From Pithys albifrons albifrons (Eukaryota; Chordata; Aves; Passeriformes; Thamnophilidae): a DNA stretch of 64,000 bases. Both the position numbers and the translations under genes were made by a program. The notes under the pieces were generated by a model, which had not been told where the DNA came from, ran no database searches, and saw nothing but the letters and a program-made list of their open reading frames with translations. The DNA is taken from the NCBI RefSeq assembly GCF_047495875.1, contig NC_092465.1, forward strand, positions 11,850,660 through 11,914,659, in the 5' to 3' direction. This document shows, one piece after another, positions 1-12,500 of this stretch (within the stretch, counting starts at the first letter, position 1; every line of letters begins with the position of its first letter).

Positions 1-3000
1 TCCCACCATTCTGTGCCAATGGAATCTTCACCACGTTCTGCAGCTCTGAGCTGTGAAACGTGTGATTTGAAGATAAACAATAGGAGGGAGCGGTAGGTCA
101 TTGCTCCATAGCAGAGGGGAACTAAGGGTGGGAGCAGATTGACTGACTGACTGTAGACTGCAGTTCTTGCCCACATGTAAAGTAAAATGATCAGTAAGTG
201 ACCAGTTGATCAGAAATAATAAATTCAAATAAACCTAAACCTCAGCCAAGAGACAATGCACTCACTAATTCATCTGCTTCCTCCCTTCCATAAAATAACC
301 TCGGTTTGTCACAGAGCTCCAGATTGGAATGAGACAAAAACCCTTAACAAGAAAGTGGCCTTCAGCTGGCTCAGAAACTCTTGAGCCTGAGACACAAAAG
401 GCCATTGAGAAGTTATGTTACTATTTATTTAAAGCCAGATGTGCATATTCCGCATCTCTAAGGAACAAAACAAAGCAGCTCTGACTTCCTACCTCTGTCC
501 TACTCTTTACCATAACAATCAAAATGTAATATTTTTTTTCTTTTGGTTGTAAGTGGTTGCTGTACAAGACCATCCTTTCTTCAAAATACAGTAGTCCTTG
601 TATTTCTTTTTGAAGGCTGGGTCGTTCTTTGATTAAAAAGTTATGGAACTTGAAATATAGGCAAGAAAGTCAGTTAACACTGAAGCAATGCGTGGAGGCT
701 TGGAAAAAAACTGGGAAGAAAGCTGGTGATATCTTCTGGAATGCTCTCACCTCCTCTAGTTTCTGTTTGAGGTGGCAACAGAGGGTGGCATTTGCTGTAG
801 CTTCAGCTTCAGAGGTGCTCTTCAGGGACAGCTCCTGTGAAACCTTTGCTGGCTTTTCTTTGCTTGTGTCTGCTAGCTCCTACAAACCAGTTTCTATTAT
901 GAACCTATTTCCACATTTATAACCCTGCACTATCAGCCCTCTGGCTGGTATTTCCTTTGCCTGATGCCTGTTCCCTGCTAAATACATGAAGCTAGACCGT
1001 TGTTTTCACAAAGATCAACTTCCAGCAATTTATAGTTGAAAAACTGTGATGGCAAAGGTGCTTTCTCTCTGCTTTTATTCAGATTGCATGTTGGCAGGGC
1101 CCTGATGGATGATGGTAAGTGCTCTAGATATTCACCAATAGATCAGAAGTTCAGGAAACCTTGCCATTTTAAAAATCTCCCCAAATCCTAATACACTTGG
1201 AAGAGGATTAAGTTGAAAAGGCTCAGAGGTTCACATTTAACAGGCACAGAAACCTTCTCCTGATGGAAACAGAGTTGTACATGTAGTTTGCTGGAGACCT
1301 TGGCTTTGAAAAGTGGCTGTGTGTTAATAGCAGGGGCCACATCAGCTCCATCTTTGACCCAGAAATGTGCAGTTTTCTTGCCCTACTCTACCCTCATAAT
1401 TGGGCTCAGGGTCTAACACCTGTGTATCACCCTCAAGAGCAACCTGCTGGCAAGATAAAATTCTCTCTGACATTTGAGGAAATCCACTGTTCTTGTTTCA
1501 TGTTACTGCACTGAAGTGTTTCAATGGGGTTACACCACTGCAGCCGAAATAGAATTTAATAAACAGTCTTGATACAGTTCATGTTTGTGTGTTGGCACTG
1601 TGGTGCCAACAAGATTAAAAATTAGTTAGGAAGCATCTTAGTCACACTGACTGCCTTTAACGGTTCACCAGGCTGGTAGGGGGGCAGATCTGTGGGGCAG
1701 GGCAGACTCTTTCTCAGCAGAGCTGGGTTTAGCAGTAGCCCACTCATGTCCTCCTGCAGGGCTTGTCTTTCCTAGGCTGACCAGAGGGGCTGGGACCAGC
1801 CAGAGAGCATTGCTGCCGGGAGCATTTGCACTGGGGAGGAGGAGTTCCAAATGTTTCATTTTAATTCCCTGGGCAAAAACAGTCTTGCAGTAAAAAAGCT
1901 TTTATGTCTAGAACAAATAGAGGTGGGGAAGGAAAAGCACAGGAGTGAAGTGGAGGAGGAGGATGGCAGCACCATCTTCCAGTTCCCACAGTGTGAACTT
2001 CCTTAGCTTAAGCTTTCCTCCCAACACACAGATCATCTTAACATACCCCCATGATATCCACACTGAACATTCCTCCCTTTGTATTCCAAATGACTGTCCT
2101 TGGAAAGGCTCAGTGAACATGTCAGAGGCCTCTGTAGGACTTGCCCCCATGGGCTTTGGTACCTGCGCCAGAGGACCCATCTCAGGCTCAGAGTAGGAGC
2201 AGCTGTTCTCACAGGGCTGAGCGCCTGTGCTCAGAGTCCCATCCCTCACCACTAATCAAATCCTCTCTGTCTGGGGAGAGTCGCAGTTTATGCCTGTCCA
2301 GGTGCAGCCTGTGATTTAGAGGCCAGGCTGTGTCCAGAAGCCATTAGCCAAGGGGACAGGGAGGAGAGCGAGCGAGCCTGTTTAGGATGCGAGGCAAAAG
2401 CACCAGAAGGACTTTGTGTCTCAGAGGTGCAATATAAAATCTCAGTTATACACTCGGCATACAGGGGGAGAGAAAGAAATGACCACAAATGCAGAAAGTC
2501 ACGTATGGCAAATGGTTTGTGCACCAGTAACAGAAATTTATAGCTCTGACCGGATTTGCAGGATGCCGAATGCCATGATTCCTGATGCCGTTTCTAAATT
2601 CATGGCCAGTGCGTGCAGAAGCTCAGACAAGTTTCTACATATTCATAGTGTTAAAAATAAACGATTTCTGAGTGCTCTGGTGACAGCCTGGCTCCATGAA
2701 GAGCAGGGCCCCAACATTCTGCAACTATGGAGAGAAAACTTCCTTCCCCAAGAAAGAGCATTTCCCACTCACTGTCAGCAGTGAGCATGGCAACAGTTGA
2801 GATCATGGCCTGGAGCCATCACTAGGGTGGTCACAGTAGTGACGTTTTCATCATCTCTGCTTTAGCTAAGTGAGAGTAAGAGATTGCCACTGCAGTGAAG
2901 TTAAAGCTGTGCTCCTGCCCAGGGCCAGTCCAGGCAGCAGGCTGGGCCAGCACATTCATCTCCCTATATACATGCAGGCTGTTCTACTTGCCTGATGGAA

Positions 3001-5609
3001 AGTCTGGGTGTTCCCTGCTCTAATACCAGGTTTACAGAGCAGTTCATGGGGAAGCCTGGTTCTGTCTGACACTGTGACTTGCTGGCCCTGAACACAGCCC
3101 TTACCAAAAGGAATCTACAAAATCCATACCCAAATCAAACAGTCCCACCTCTCCAGTGAGCAGGAGGGGAAAACCTGAAATGGTCACATCTTCCAGATTT
3201 CAGTCTTTCACTGCAAACCTCCCCACTACATTTCAGTGGGTATATTTTGTTTCACAGCCCTATTTCCCCCTATTTGCATCTCTTGGGACTTCTGCTCTGG
3301 CATAGTTTTTTTGATGCCATAGAGCAGCTCAATAATTGCAGAGCTGTGACATATGTTATTATATAATGTTAACCATAAGTTGAACTTTTAACTAACAAAC
3401 GTGGCATATTGCAGAGGCAGAGAGAATCCTTCCATAGTGCTAATTGCCATGTAAAATAAAGGCAGTGCTACAATTCAGTCTGTTTGCCAACTAGCAAGCT
3501 CCTTGCTGTTTCTAAGCTACAAATGTGAACTGTGTAGCTGTTTGGTGTGGGCAGACTCCCTTTCTGGGGAGTTTCCTGTCATTTGTGGTGTTACTACAGG
3601 AGTGGCTGGTGGGGAAATACCTTTACAAAGAAGTGGCCTGTTTTTACCCCCTTGTTCATCTGGTTAGATGTGGGAAGGGATCCTAGATCTGCACCATGCT
3701 CTTCTGTCCTCTGGGCAAAGAGATGACCCACAGTGAGAAGGGGAGACATTGCAACAATGACTGAAGGGGCAGTGGGATGATGACAAAGATTAAAGAGCCA
3801 CACATTATGAAGGTGTGTTTTTGTAGACATCCCAAGTGACTTCCACTAGAGAGTTAGTTCTCCATCTAATTAGTGTGGTTTGTCCATCTTAATGGGGTGA
3901 GTGGGAGCTAGAAGCTCTGGTCACCTTGGAACAGCCAGCCTGGCAGGACTGCAGCACCCAGGGCTCCAGGGAGGACTGTGGGCAGTGAGGACAGAGGTGG
4001 AAAGTGCCATAGGATGGGTGTGGGGGAGGATTTTTGTGACAGTCTCCGAGAGGCTCTGGGAACAAAAGCAGAACCTGTGGAGCTCTCTGAGCTCCCAGGG
4101 CCCCTGTGCTTAGGGACCTGGGAAGCCCAGCAGCAGGTAGAAGTGTGTCTCACAAGCCAGCAGTGTTGCTTTGCAGTCAGACCTCACATGCATCACAGCT
4201 GTCCTGGTCCTTGCATTTATTTCCAGTAGCAGTGTGATGGAAAAGACATGGCCAGCTTCCCACTCGGCATGTTAGAGATTCTCAGTAAAATCTAGCCCTA
4301 GGTTTTGAGGGCACAAACTTTGCTGCTTCCACAGTTCTCATGAAATTGTCCCAGTAATAAGATCTGATTCCTTGTAGTGACCCATGAAAACCACTTCATT
4401 GAGGTCTGAATCTGGCACTTGCAGCACTGAAGAACTTTTAAATTGAGTTTCTCAGCAAAAGAGGTGGCCTCACATCTTTCCAGGTCAGAAAGGTTGATGA
4501 CAAAAGGGGTTTTCATCTCTGGGGGGCTATGTGATTCATGTGGAGCCACTCTCTGTCCCATCACTGTCACAGGGAGAGTATCCAAGCTTCCATGGCAGCC
4601 AGATAGTTAAAACTGTTCCTAAATTCCTCTCTCACCCCTGCCATTCTTGCTCCTTTTAATCCCCAAAGCCTGGGCTCTGGCTACTCAAAGCACCAGGCCA
4701 TAAAATTCACCCTTCCCTTGTAAGCAGTGCTAGGCTTGTCCTGTGCCCTGGTGGGACACATGAATCCAGCCCAATTAGCAGCAGCCCTAACAAAGATGGC
4801 TGAAAAACCACTATTAAAATGAAAGATGGTGCTGTGAAAAAAGAAGGCAGAGCAAGCGAGGCTGTAACACAATTTATTGCCATCCCCAGACGAACGGCCT
4901 CATAACTTAGGAGGAACTCAATGCCTCGGCTGAATTTCAGCCTGTTCTTCCCCAGGGGGGTAATGCATTACCTCCTCCCCACACGCCATATTTGCCTGGA
5001 GCTTTGGGGTTTTATCCAAAGAGATTAGGATCTCTGCCATGGTTAAAAATGGAGCTTTCTGCTGCGTAGCAATAGTTCATTGAAATGGAGTTTATTCCTT
5101 GTTTGCTGCTGCTGCCTTGACTGAAAGGTAAAGAATGCAAAGATTGATGCCACAGACTATGCATAGATCATCTCTGCTTTAGCCACAACTGACATCTTTT
5201 GATATGCCAACAACCCCGTCTTCTACCCAGCTGTGGTCCCCTGAGGACAGCCTTGCCTGGGTGAGTCTCATCTTCCAGTTAGGAATACGATGGGATGAAT
5301 ATTCTCCAAATCACCAACATGTTTGACTCCGAGCACACAAATAGACCTGGCTGATCCCAAGTTCCATCTCTGAGAAGGAGCCTTATGGCCAGAGAGCAAC
5401 AAGGCCAGCTCCAGGGTACAACACATCCTCAGAAGCAGCCCTATGTCTGCTTTCCTGTATCTGCCAACAGCATTACTACTATTATTAACTCAAAATAACG
5501 TTCAAAACTCTACTAGAGGAAGCACTAGAACACAGATCAATAGAAAACAAGCCTGTCCTGGCTGGGGCAGGAGAGCAAGGATGAGATGACTATGCAGGTC
5601 TTTGCCATC
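1..5609. other. Intergenic sequence, no gene recognised
   Basis: No exon, RNA gene or interspersed repeat recognised. Sub-blocks at about 2540-2680 and 4860-5120 have compositions reminiscent of conserved non-coding DNA, with scattered CpG in moderately AT-rich text, but lack distinctive motifs. Confidence 0.5.
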
Positions 5610-5834
5610 CCTTCCCCTTCAGAGAGTTAATTAGTGAGGCAAGGTAATGGTATTTGTGCATTTACTGCATGTGCTGATGACAATAAATTTTGTCCTGCAT
5701 GTTAAAGTCAGAAACATCTCGCATCTGCCAAAAAGCAATCAGGACCAATTAATGAAGATGTAATTTCCCCAGATGCTGCTATTAACATAATTCACCGTGT
5801 TCTTAGCAACATGAATATAATTAACCCAGTTAAC
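5610..5834. promoter_or_regulatory. Candidate conserved non-coding element
   Basis: A block with TTAATTAG (5627-5634), AATTAAT (5747-5753), TAATTAAC (5818-5825) and the palindrome GTTAAC (5829-5834). It has low repeat content and no open frame. The call rests only on homeodomain-core density and sequence texture. Confidence 0.3.
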
Positions 5835-7659
5835 TACAACTCTCATCACCACCACACCAAGCTGCCCATGCTGGCAGAGGAGCCTCCCATGCCTGGGTGG
5901 CACATCCACAGGGCTGCAGGTCAGAGCTGGTCCCCCTTCCCTCTCCGCTGGGGATGGGTTTGGGAGTCACAGACATGGCCCACAGCCCAGCATTGGCAGA
6001 GGCTTTTCTCAAAGGCAGGACAGCACAACAGCCCTGACATGGTTTACATGTCTCAGAAGCACCTCTTCAACATGATGGGTAACACCACAGCCGACCCACC
6101 CCGACCCTGGGAAAGGTGCATGTTGGTCAAACACATGGCAAAAATTAAGACAGTCTCTTAATGCAGGGTGCCCTCCAGCCATTTTTTCCAGATTCATACC
6201 CCTTGTAAGGGTGTGGTATGCACATAGCTTTGCCTTCACTATCATCAGACATGCATCAACTCACTGTTGGAGAGCAGCAGGACCAGCTGGGAGTCAAGGA
6301 CGACCCTCATCCATAGGGCACAGTCCTGCAGGGTCTGGTACCAGGGTCCAACAACACCTCCACACGCAGCAAGCAATGAACAAGATCCAGGATCCCACCA
6401 CAGTCCAGCAGCTGGGAGCAAAAGGAGACCAGACTAGAGAGATGGGACAGTGTGGTGCAAATCCCTTCTTGAAGACAAAGCTGAAGCCCAGACTGCTGGC
6501 CAGGGCTGAGTTACAGTGGACTCCAGTGCCTGTGGGTGGGTGGAAGCCCCAGGTGAATCTGGGCAAGGCTTTGGGGGCCCCCAGGTTTTCTTCCTCCAGT
6601 GACAGCCAACCAGTGAGCAGCTGGCAAAGGTTTCACATGCCACAGCCTGTGCTTGCCATGGGCTAGGGAGAGGTAATGCTCCCAGTGCTGGTGGGGAGGG
6701 GCAGTGGGATTTTCTCCCTGGTCTATCCTAACTCAGTTCTACTGCTGCTTCTAAGCAGCAGCTCTGGGTGAAGAAAAATGGGAGGTGAAGGTTTAGGGGT
6801 TCAGACCAAGTTTCAGGGTTTACCAAGTGCTTTGGTCCTTGAAAAGCCAAGGCAAAAGTCTCATCCTGTGCCTGTATCCCAATCTTGTTCTTACCTGATC
6901 ACTCTTCAAACACGGGACGCAGGAGCTGGAGCCACTTTTGGGAAGGATCAAGCCTCCTGCAGCCCCCTGGGCCATGTTTCAGCAGTGAAGCAGGATCACT
7001 GCCCACCTCCAGGGCTGACAGGGGTGCAGGCAAGATGCTTTAGCCAGTGCTTATCACTTACACAAAACTTATTTCAATTTTCCATGGTTTTAGAGAACTG
7101 ACATTTTCAAGTGGTCAAAATTGGTCAGAAGCCACAGTTTCATCCACATCTGAGTGTGCCCTGAAAGAACTTCCCTGTTGGGTTTTTGGGCTGGGTTTTA
7201 TTTAATCGTCCCACATTTTCAATGTAATTTCACTTCAAAAAACCCATGGGTAGCATTTCTAAAAAGCTTTAAAAAAGTTGGTAGGGGTTTTGTTTCCTGA
7301 GGGAAGAACCTCTGGTTTCTCTCCCAGCCTTTTTTTGTGGTGTGAGAGGAAACAAGAAAGGGGATGTTAAAAATTAATGAATGCCTTTTTTTTTTGTTCC
7401 CCTCCACAAATGTGGGGAGTTTTCACATGAATTTAAACTATTCAGTTCATTCTTTTGATAGCTTTGGTCAATAGGGAGTTATTTCCCAGACAGCTCTGGG
7501 AACACCTTGAAACTTCTAAAATTTGGAGAAGCATTGACAAAATCCCATTTCCTAGTTTGAGGCCACTAGTGCTTTAAATAATTCATCTGGTTTCTTGCAG
7601 ATTGATTTAACTCAAATCACCTGAAAATTCCAAGTGTAAAAATGTGTGTAATCTGCCAG
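5835..7659. other. Intergenic sequence, no gene recognised
   Basis: Open frames of 90-150 codons at 5811-6666 are rich in Gly, Pro, Trp and His without domain features and are read as chance frames in GC-richer sequence. Confidence 0.5.
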
Positions 7660-7881
7660 GTCAGAAAAAACAGGACATTTTAATTGACGTACAGACCTCT
7701 CCAAACCAGTGAGTAGTTTAACAATTACCTGATATAATAACATGTAAAAAGATGCTATGGACAAAGGTGAGATCATTCATGTTAATTAAAGCGTCCGAGA
7801 CACAACACTTAATAGAGGCGTTGTAAAGTGATGATAGAACGGTCACTGCTTTTGTGTAATTAAGGAAGAATGGAGAATTAA
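7660..7881. promoter_or_regulatory. AT-rich homeodomain-core block beside the CpG island
   Basis: Contains TTAATTAA (7782-7789), TAATTAA (7857-7863) and AATTAA (7876-7881), together with several CpG in otherwise AT-rich sequence. This texture is typical of vertebrate developmental conserved non-coding elements. No reading frame. Conservation cannot be tested here. Confidence 0.35.
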
Positions 7882-8725
7882 CGAGCGCCTGGGTGCAGGG
7901 CGGGGGGAAGTCTGCCAGGCTGCCCTGGGCGGAGGGGATCGGGGCTTACCTGGGCGCGAAGTGCCAGGGAGGGGCTGTCGGGGTGAGGGGCTTCCACCAG
8001 CATGGGCAGCTGCTCCCCACAGGGGCACCACCCAAATCCAGTCTTGGGAAAGGTCAGGTTGCTTGCAGATCGCCAGAGCGCCCCCGTTGGCTTTTTCCCA
8101 CGGCCACATCCCTCTTGCTTCTCGCCCCTTCTCTGGGAGATGCAGCCACCAAATCGGACACCTGCGAGCGCCAGGGACGCCCTGGTGACACATTTTAGGG
8201 CATTTTTTGTGCAGCGTGCTGCCCTTTCCCACCTTCTCCCACCAGGCAGGTGGACTGGCGCGGGCAATTCCTAAAGCCCAGGAATGCTGAGCCGAGGCGG
8301 CTGAATCACCGCCCCAGGGGAGGTATGAAACATTCATCCGGAAAAGCGGGAGAGAAAGCGAGCGATTGACTCCGTGGCGGGGCGATGAGGGCACGGGTGA
8401 GGGGGAGCTCAGTTATTCATCCCCAGAGGAGCGGCTTCCATAGCAGGGAGAGCAGAGCCTCCCAGCACTCAGCTGCCAGCAGCCGGGGGAAAGAGGAACC
8501 CCGCTCACTGCTTCCCCATCCTCATCCCACCCGTGTTTATGCCCCTTTTTAAAGGGATGCAGATTGGTTCCCAAACCCCAAAGTGGGGTCGAGACCGTGC
8601 GTGCTCCAAAGGAGGGATCTGAAGGAAAAGCACCCTAGTGCTAGTCCGGCTTGGTCCCCTCCATCCCTCCTCTGCAAGATGGAAATAATAACATTGACGG
8701 GAAACGTGTGAGGGGTGCGAGGCAA
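7882..8725. promoter_or_regulatory. Orphan CpG island (candidate promoter or enhancer)
   Basis: This stretch is clearly GC-rich and keeps many CpG dinucleotides (roughly forty-five by manual count), while the rest of the window is CpG-poor. It contains GGGCGG-type Sp1 sites (near 7899 and 7927) and GGCGGGGCGATG near 8376-8387. On the minus strand a full consensus splice donor CAG|GTAAGC sits at 7952-7944, compatible with a first exon transcribed leftwards. No coding frame here looks like protein, so if transcribed it may be a non-coding RNA or a 5' UTR exon. What it serves cannot be told from the window. Confidence 0.55.
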
Positions 8726-9530
8726 AGCATTAATATGTCTAATGCCCCATAGAAAAGCCAGCAAGGAAATGGGGTCCCTCCTGGCGAGCAGGGGTGAAGT
8801 GTACCCCCTTCGCTGGGCTGCAGCCCAGTGCAGTGCCCTAAATTCCCTCACCTGCCCTGCCCAGGGGTCTCCCAGTGACACACAGGAAATGCAGCTGCTC
8901 CCCCACCATTGCCCTGCCTCCCCCTGGGTGTTGGGTCCTGCCTGCTCCCGCTGCAGGGCACCCAAAAACATGCCAGCATGTATGTGCAGAGTGGGGCTGC
9001 AGGAGGATCGTCTCCAGTGCCCAGGAGGTCCAGCCCCACTGATGCACAGCACGTGCCAAGGTGGCTTTTTGAACAAAGTTTGCTTCCTTTTTTCTTTTTT
9101 TTTTTTTTTTTTTCACCACAGTAATTCTTTTATTCCATCAGCTACAGAAAATCGATGTGTCTTTTCGGTTAGAAGCCCTGGCTTGAAGCTTTCAGTTCCT
9201 TAAATCATCTCCCTGTGATTTAGGGGGAGGCACAATCCCTCTCTGGTGCAAGGTGTGTGATGCCTTCCCAGGAGAAGCCCCACCACAAAAAGGCAATGTG
9301 ATGGCACAAGATGCGAGTGGGGCTGAGCCCCCACTCCCTGCCCCTTCACCCCACTGGCCCCCGAGACACCCCACAGAGCCCCTTCTGCCCCAGGTCAGGG
9401 CAGTGACTCTGCCGGCATTGGCTTCCCCACCTTCCTCACATCCAGCAGCCTCCCAGTGCCAGTGGGGGCGTTGGTGCTGGCAGGACCCCCAGCGCCCAGA
9501 GGGTGCTGTGCCCCTGTAACCCCACAGCAC
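8726..9530. other. GC-rich shoulder of the CpG island
   Basis: GC content stays high but CpG falls off. Contains the poly(T) tract at 9084-9113. Several overlapping open frames on both strands are Pro/Gly/Ser-rich composition artefacts. Confidence 0.45.
9084..9113 (+). repeat. Poly(T)/pyrimidine tract
   Basis: A run of 19 T (9095-9113) preceded by a shorter T run with one C. It is followed by CACCACAG and so resembles a splice acceptor, but no exon can be supported after it. Confidence 0.9.
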
Positions 9531-12500
9531 CCTTTTAACTTGCAAACAGCATGAGCTTGGTGGGGAAATGACTCAAGCACAGCAAACATGGGGTGCTGGA
9601 AGACCAGTTCCAGCCACACTCCTGGGAGTGTAGCAGCACCCGCGTATTAATCCAGCCAGATGTTATTAAAGTCTTGATCGAATTAAACATAGAGAGCTTT
9701 TAAGTTCTCCTTTGGATTTACCCAGAGTAAATTCTTCAGGGAGAATCTGCTAATTGACAGGTTACTTTTAAAAATTTTGGCAGCTTGCTGGGGTGAAACA
9801 TCAGGTGTCCAGCCAGGGGCTGCTGGTGGATGCTCACAGGATCAGTGTGTTTCCCTTTTTCCTCATGTTCATGAGCTTGACTGAAACATGGGGAGGATGT
9901 GGAGAACCCCAGAAATAATTTTTAAAATTCCTGTTCTGAAGGCTTTTCCCTCCTTCCCACTTTCAGATTCATTTATTTAATTTCCCCCCTTGAAACAAAG
10001 ACTGATGTTGCTCAGCTGGAAAGCACGGCTCTTTTGTCTCACCTCGCACGGGAAGAAAATAGCCTTGCTCCCCTTTTAATGCTCATGCATGAAAAATCTC
10101 CGGGCAAAATCTCCATTTATCAAGCCAGATTGAAGGGCACACAGCAGAGGAGCTTATTGCTTTGTGCCTCTTACCTTGTACCTCTGTTTGTGCTATCAAG
10201 TGGTGTGATTAAGAAGATTGCTTTTGCTTTTAGGTGTCATGGGACACAAAATTTACAGCAAGGGGAAGCAAGGACATGTGTGCAGCTTTACATGGAAATC
10301 AGAGCATTTCCAAACAATTAGCAGAGAGGCACCAACTTTGAGGCACAAAGTGGTTTTCAGCATCGATGTGCTGCAAAGGGGAAGCTGTTGGGGATGGAAG
10401 GCTCAGGCTGTGTCTCTGGTGGTGCCAAAAGGTCAGACACCATCTGACCCAACCATGGGGAGCTTCTCCACTGTGTCTATCCACCGATAACAGTATAATA
10501 TTGATGCTTTTCACCAATCTCAACATAGTATTTTAAACAATTATTTATAAAATTAATAGAGAAGTCAAATAACCCAAATGAATGATAACATTTTAAAGTA
10601 ATTATTTGCTACAAATGAACACAAATGGTTTCAATACATAATGCATTAACTCCAGCATCAGGGAAATTCATCCTGATTAGAGGTGTGCTGAGGCTGTGGC
10701 ACGTCATCAGGGTGCTTGGCTCTGGGACCTGCCTGAAACCCTTTGTTGGCTATAAATTCATATTTTTTGCCCTCTCATATAAATTCCTCATGGCTTTTAC
10801 TTTTCAGTAACACACATCTGTGGTGAGCTTTTCCGTTTTGTCTATTAATTGTTCTACTTTGTTCCATGTAATTCCACAGGAAGTGCAGTAGTGATGGGAC
10901 ACAGCCCAGACATCATGCTCATCTGCTCTAAAGTAATTTTTTCTTGAACAGAAAATTTTTAGTGAGAAACAGGAGCATTTTTATGTCAGCCTCCCCCTGT
11001 CAGCAGCCAAAATTGCTGAAAAAAGCAGGGAATGAGGTATCCACAGTGATCCTGATGGCATCAGGTAGGAGTTGCTTCCAGCCCTCCCAACCAAACTCCA
11101 TCACTTGGCCAAACAGAGACCATGCCTCAAATCGATCATCAGGGCAGATATTTTGTGGGTACAAAGCAGTTTCTTCCACCTAATTCAATCACTGCATAAT
11201 TAAATTACCTTCTCTGGCACCTATTTATTTGTACCAAGAGCACACGGTTTCCATCTTTTATTTTTATCCTTCCAGGCAGCTGATGTTGGATGATGCAATC
11301 AGCGGTGACAGAAAGGTTCTGTTTCGATTAATGAGAGAGCAAAGTTCTGGGGGGAGGAGAGGCAGAAAAGCTGGGATGGAGGAGGACTTCTGATAATTCA
11401 GGATGATTAGGTCTAATTGCCCTGTTTTCCTGCCAGCTGCAGTTTTGAGGCAGAACTACTGGGCTGTGAAGGTCTGGAGATGTCCTCTGAGTGCTTGCAG
11501 AGGTGGTGAGGTGGCTGCCCAGTTTCCCATGGGAGTCACTGTGGTCTCACCGCTGCTCACAGACCACAGGGCAGGGCAAGCAAAGGGACAGGGATGCTGT
11601 CCTGACAGATCCAGCCATGGCAGTGGGATGGAGGAAGAAGCTTGGTTTGATGTAGAAGCTCTGTACAGAAAAGTTGCTAGCAGTGATCCTTGGTGCATTG
11701 CCACGGCACCATGTGGGCACACAAACACCAAACCCAGCCATGGCTTCTGCCAGCAAGTTTTTCTGTGAACAAAACCAGGAGGTGCCTGTTTGTCCGCAGC
11801 ATCCTTCCTCCTCCTCTCCCTCTGGTGTGGCTGCTTGCTCCCTGAAGTGTGGTGGTTTATACCCTCACAAACCACAGTGCTGGCTGCACCTCGTCCTTTG
11901 GTGGCCATGTTGGTTCTTAATTCAAATCACACCTTGTGGCAAATGAGTCGAGTTGAATATTTCCTTTAGCTGTGTCAATGCTGTCGCAGTGTAACTGTCT
12001 GGATTTTCCTCTGGTGCCTGGATGGTGGGGCCCCATTGGCTCTTCTCTAACCCTCCTGTCCCGCCCTCTCTGTTGGCCTCATCTCCATCACCCCACTTCT
12101 CCCACTATCTCATTGCAGACTGAGGCAGTGAAATCTCATCTTGACAGACTTCAGCAGGAGCACCTGGATTGCGCCCAGACATCTTATGTTTTTATTAAAC
12201 AACACGTCACATCGCTTGCTCCAGTTTACACAAGTCACCATCATCCTGGAGCTACACAAGTCAAGAACACCTGGACTCCCTCAAATGCCTGTTTTGCTAG
12301 TGGATGTGTCTGACAGCCCCATACTCACATTAGCCTATTTTTCAAGGTGTCTGATTTGCTTTTGGGAGCTCCCAATTCTCAGGAAAGCAAAATAAGAAGA
12401 GGCTTGGCTCCTTCCCAAAAAAAGCACAGTTGATATGAAAAATATTCCCTGAGTGCTGTGAGTTTGCCTTGCCCTTGTGTGGCTTAAACATTCCACTAGG

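Noticed and set aside
7843..8394. 183-codon open frame through the CpG island
   Set aside because: GC-rich DNA has few stop codons. The translation is Pro/Arg/Trp/Gly-rich without a family resemblance, and overlapping frames exist on both strands.
9084..9125. Polypyrimidine tract followed by CACCACAG as a splice acceptor
   Set aside because: No coding-like or otherwise supported exon follows; long T runs with a chance CAG are common.
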